5,763 nucleotides of DNA, taken from contig JADYXV010000272.1 in NCBI GenBank assembly GCA_020853995.1, forward strand, positions 1 to 5,763, in the 5' to 3' direction. The translations under genes were made by a program, and so were the position numbers. The notes beneath the pieces were generated by a model. The model had not been told where the DNA came from. It made no database searches and was given only the letters and a program-made list of their open reading frames with translations. Of the stretch, positions 5,152 to 5,763 are shown piece after piece (position 1 is the stretch's first letter; each line of letters opens with the position of its first letter). This stretch comes from Novosphingobium sp. (GTDB lineage Bacteria; Pseudomonadota; Alphaproteobacteria; Sphingomonadales; Sphingomonadaceae).

Positions 5152-5763
5152 GCCGACCCTTGATCATCAGCGACTGTGACGAGGTGCTGCTGCACATGGT
5201 CGCCCCGTTCCGCGATTGGTTGGCTGAAAAGGAAGGCGTGACCTTCCTGATGGAAAACGCCGACTTCGCCAAGGCGCTGCGCTACGCCAAAGATGGAACA
5301 GCGGTGCCGACAGAGGAAATCTGGACCCTGCTGAACCGCTTTTTCGACACCGAAATGTACCGCCAGCAAGCGATTGCGGGCGCAGTGGCGGGCATCAACA
5401 CGATTGCCGAAAACGCAGATGTCGTGATTTTGACGAACCTGAACGATCATCGCCGTGAAACGCGCGCGCAGCAATTGGCCGATGTTGGCATCAATGCCCG
5501 CGTGTTCACCAATCAGGGGCCGAAAGGGCCAGCGCTCAAGGCCATTCTCGATGAATATAACCCGACACGGGCGCTGTTCATTGACGACCTGCCGCAGCAC
5601 CATGATTCCGTCTCGCAATTGACGCCTGACGTAATCCGGCTGCACTTGTGCGGTGAACCGCTGATTGCGCCGCACATCGAGTGCGCGCATCAGGCAGGCC
5701 ATGCCCATGCGCGGATGGACCGGTGGGATGCGGCGCTGCCGTGGATACTCGAACAAATGCATG
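5148..5763 (+). CDS. HAD-superfamily hydrolase (3' end outside window)
   Basis: Haloacid dehalogenase-fold enzyme, probably a phosphatase, of which 205 residues are visible with no stop yet. The four HAD motifs are in order: DCDEV with nucleophile Asp9 and acid/base Asp11; ILTNL with Thr96; QGPKGPA with Lys126; and FIDDLPQ with the Mg-binding Asp146/Asp147. The segment between motif I and motif II (about 20-85) is helical and forms the cap that would set substrate choice, which cannot be read here. The ATG overlaps the DUF3572 stop as ATGA, and AAAGGA lies 6 nt upstream, so the two genes form one transcription unit. The C-terminal part is rich in His (HIECAHQAGHAHARMDRWD), with the frame open to the last base. 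The visible length is close to that of single-domain HAD phosphatases, so little is probably missing. Confidence 0.88.
   Translation, partial: MSRPLIISDCDEVLLHMVAPFRDWLAEKEGVTFLMENADFAKALRYAKDGTAVPTEEIWTLLNRFFDTEMYRQQAIAGAVAGINTIAENADVVILTNLNDHRRETRAQQLADVGINARVFTNQGPKGPALKAILDEYNPTRALFIDDLPQHHDSVSQLTPDVIRLHLCGEPLIAPHIECAHQAGHAHARMDRWDAALPWILEQMH

Noticed and set aside
5067..5762. Long minus-strand open frame (231 residues) opposite the HAD gene
   Set aside because: The plus frame carries all four HAD motifs and a coupled start; the minus frame shows no domain and is the usual mirror frame of GC-rich coding DNA.

Overview
The window is GC-rich chromosomal DNA from an alphaproteobacterium, most likely a member of the Sphingomonadales. 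The main reasons are a bacterial serine palmitoyltransferase (SPT) paired with its own small acyl carrier protein (sphingolipid synthesis), a DivK-type cell-cycle response regulator whose residue numbering matches Caulobacter DivK, a DUF3572 protein, and a divergent ubiE/mutM pair. Genus and species cannot be named from this sequence alone.

Layout. Positions 1-572 (minus) hold the N-terminal three quarters of ubiE, the ubiquinone/menaquinone C-methyltransferase; its end lies outside the window. mutM (fpg), for 8-oxoguanine repair, runs divergently at 646-1458 (plus). Next comes a minus-strand cluster read in the order acp (3744-3505), spt (3468-2269), secreted SGNH/GDSL hydrolase (2269-1478). 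spt and the hydrolase share one base (TGATG), so the hydrolase looks translationally coupled to the first committed step of sphingolipid synthesis. A 152-bp divergent region (3745-3896) separates acp from a plus-strand gene (3897-4439) for a three-helix membrane protein that resembles the Pycsar effector PycTM but has no nucleotide cyclase beside it. It converges, with only 4 nt between stop codons, on a minus-strand divK homologue (4806-4444). Divergent from divK is a plus-strand pair whose stop and start overlap as ATGA: a DUF3572 protein (to 5151) and a HAD-like hydrolase (5148 to beyond the window end).

How the parts fit. The acp-spt pair supplies 3-ketodihydrosphingosine from an acyl donor and serine; the coupled exported hydrolase may act on lipid or envelope esters, but its substrate is unknown. 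DivK is a single-domain receiver used in cell-cycle and polarity phosphorelays. The PycTM-like protein sits between the lipid and cell-cycle genes without its usual immune partner, so a housekeeping membrane role is as likely as defence.

Coding density is very high. No gap exceeds 300 bp, and I see no tRNA, rRNA, mobile element or CRISPR array. The most informative non-coding stretch is 3745-3896, which holds an imperfect direct repeat, a recurring CGATT motif, a possible TTGACA promoter element and a CtrA-like half-site pair. The most unusual points are the cyclase-less PycTM homologue, the SPT-coupled secreted hydrolase, and a DUF3572 gene whose conserved N-terminus has no ATG, GTG or TTG upstream of it.
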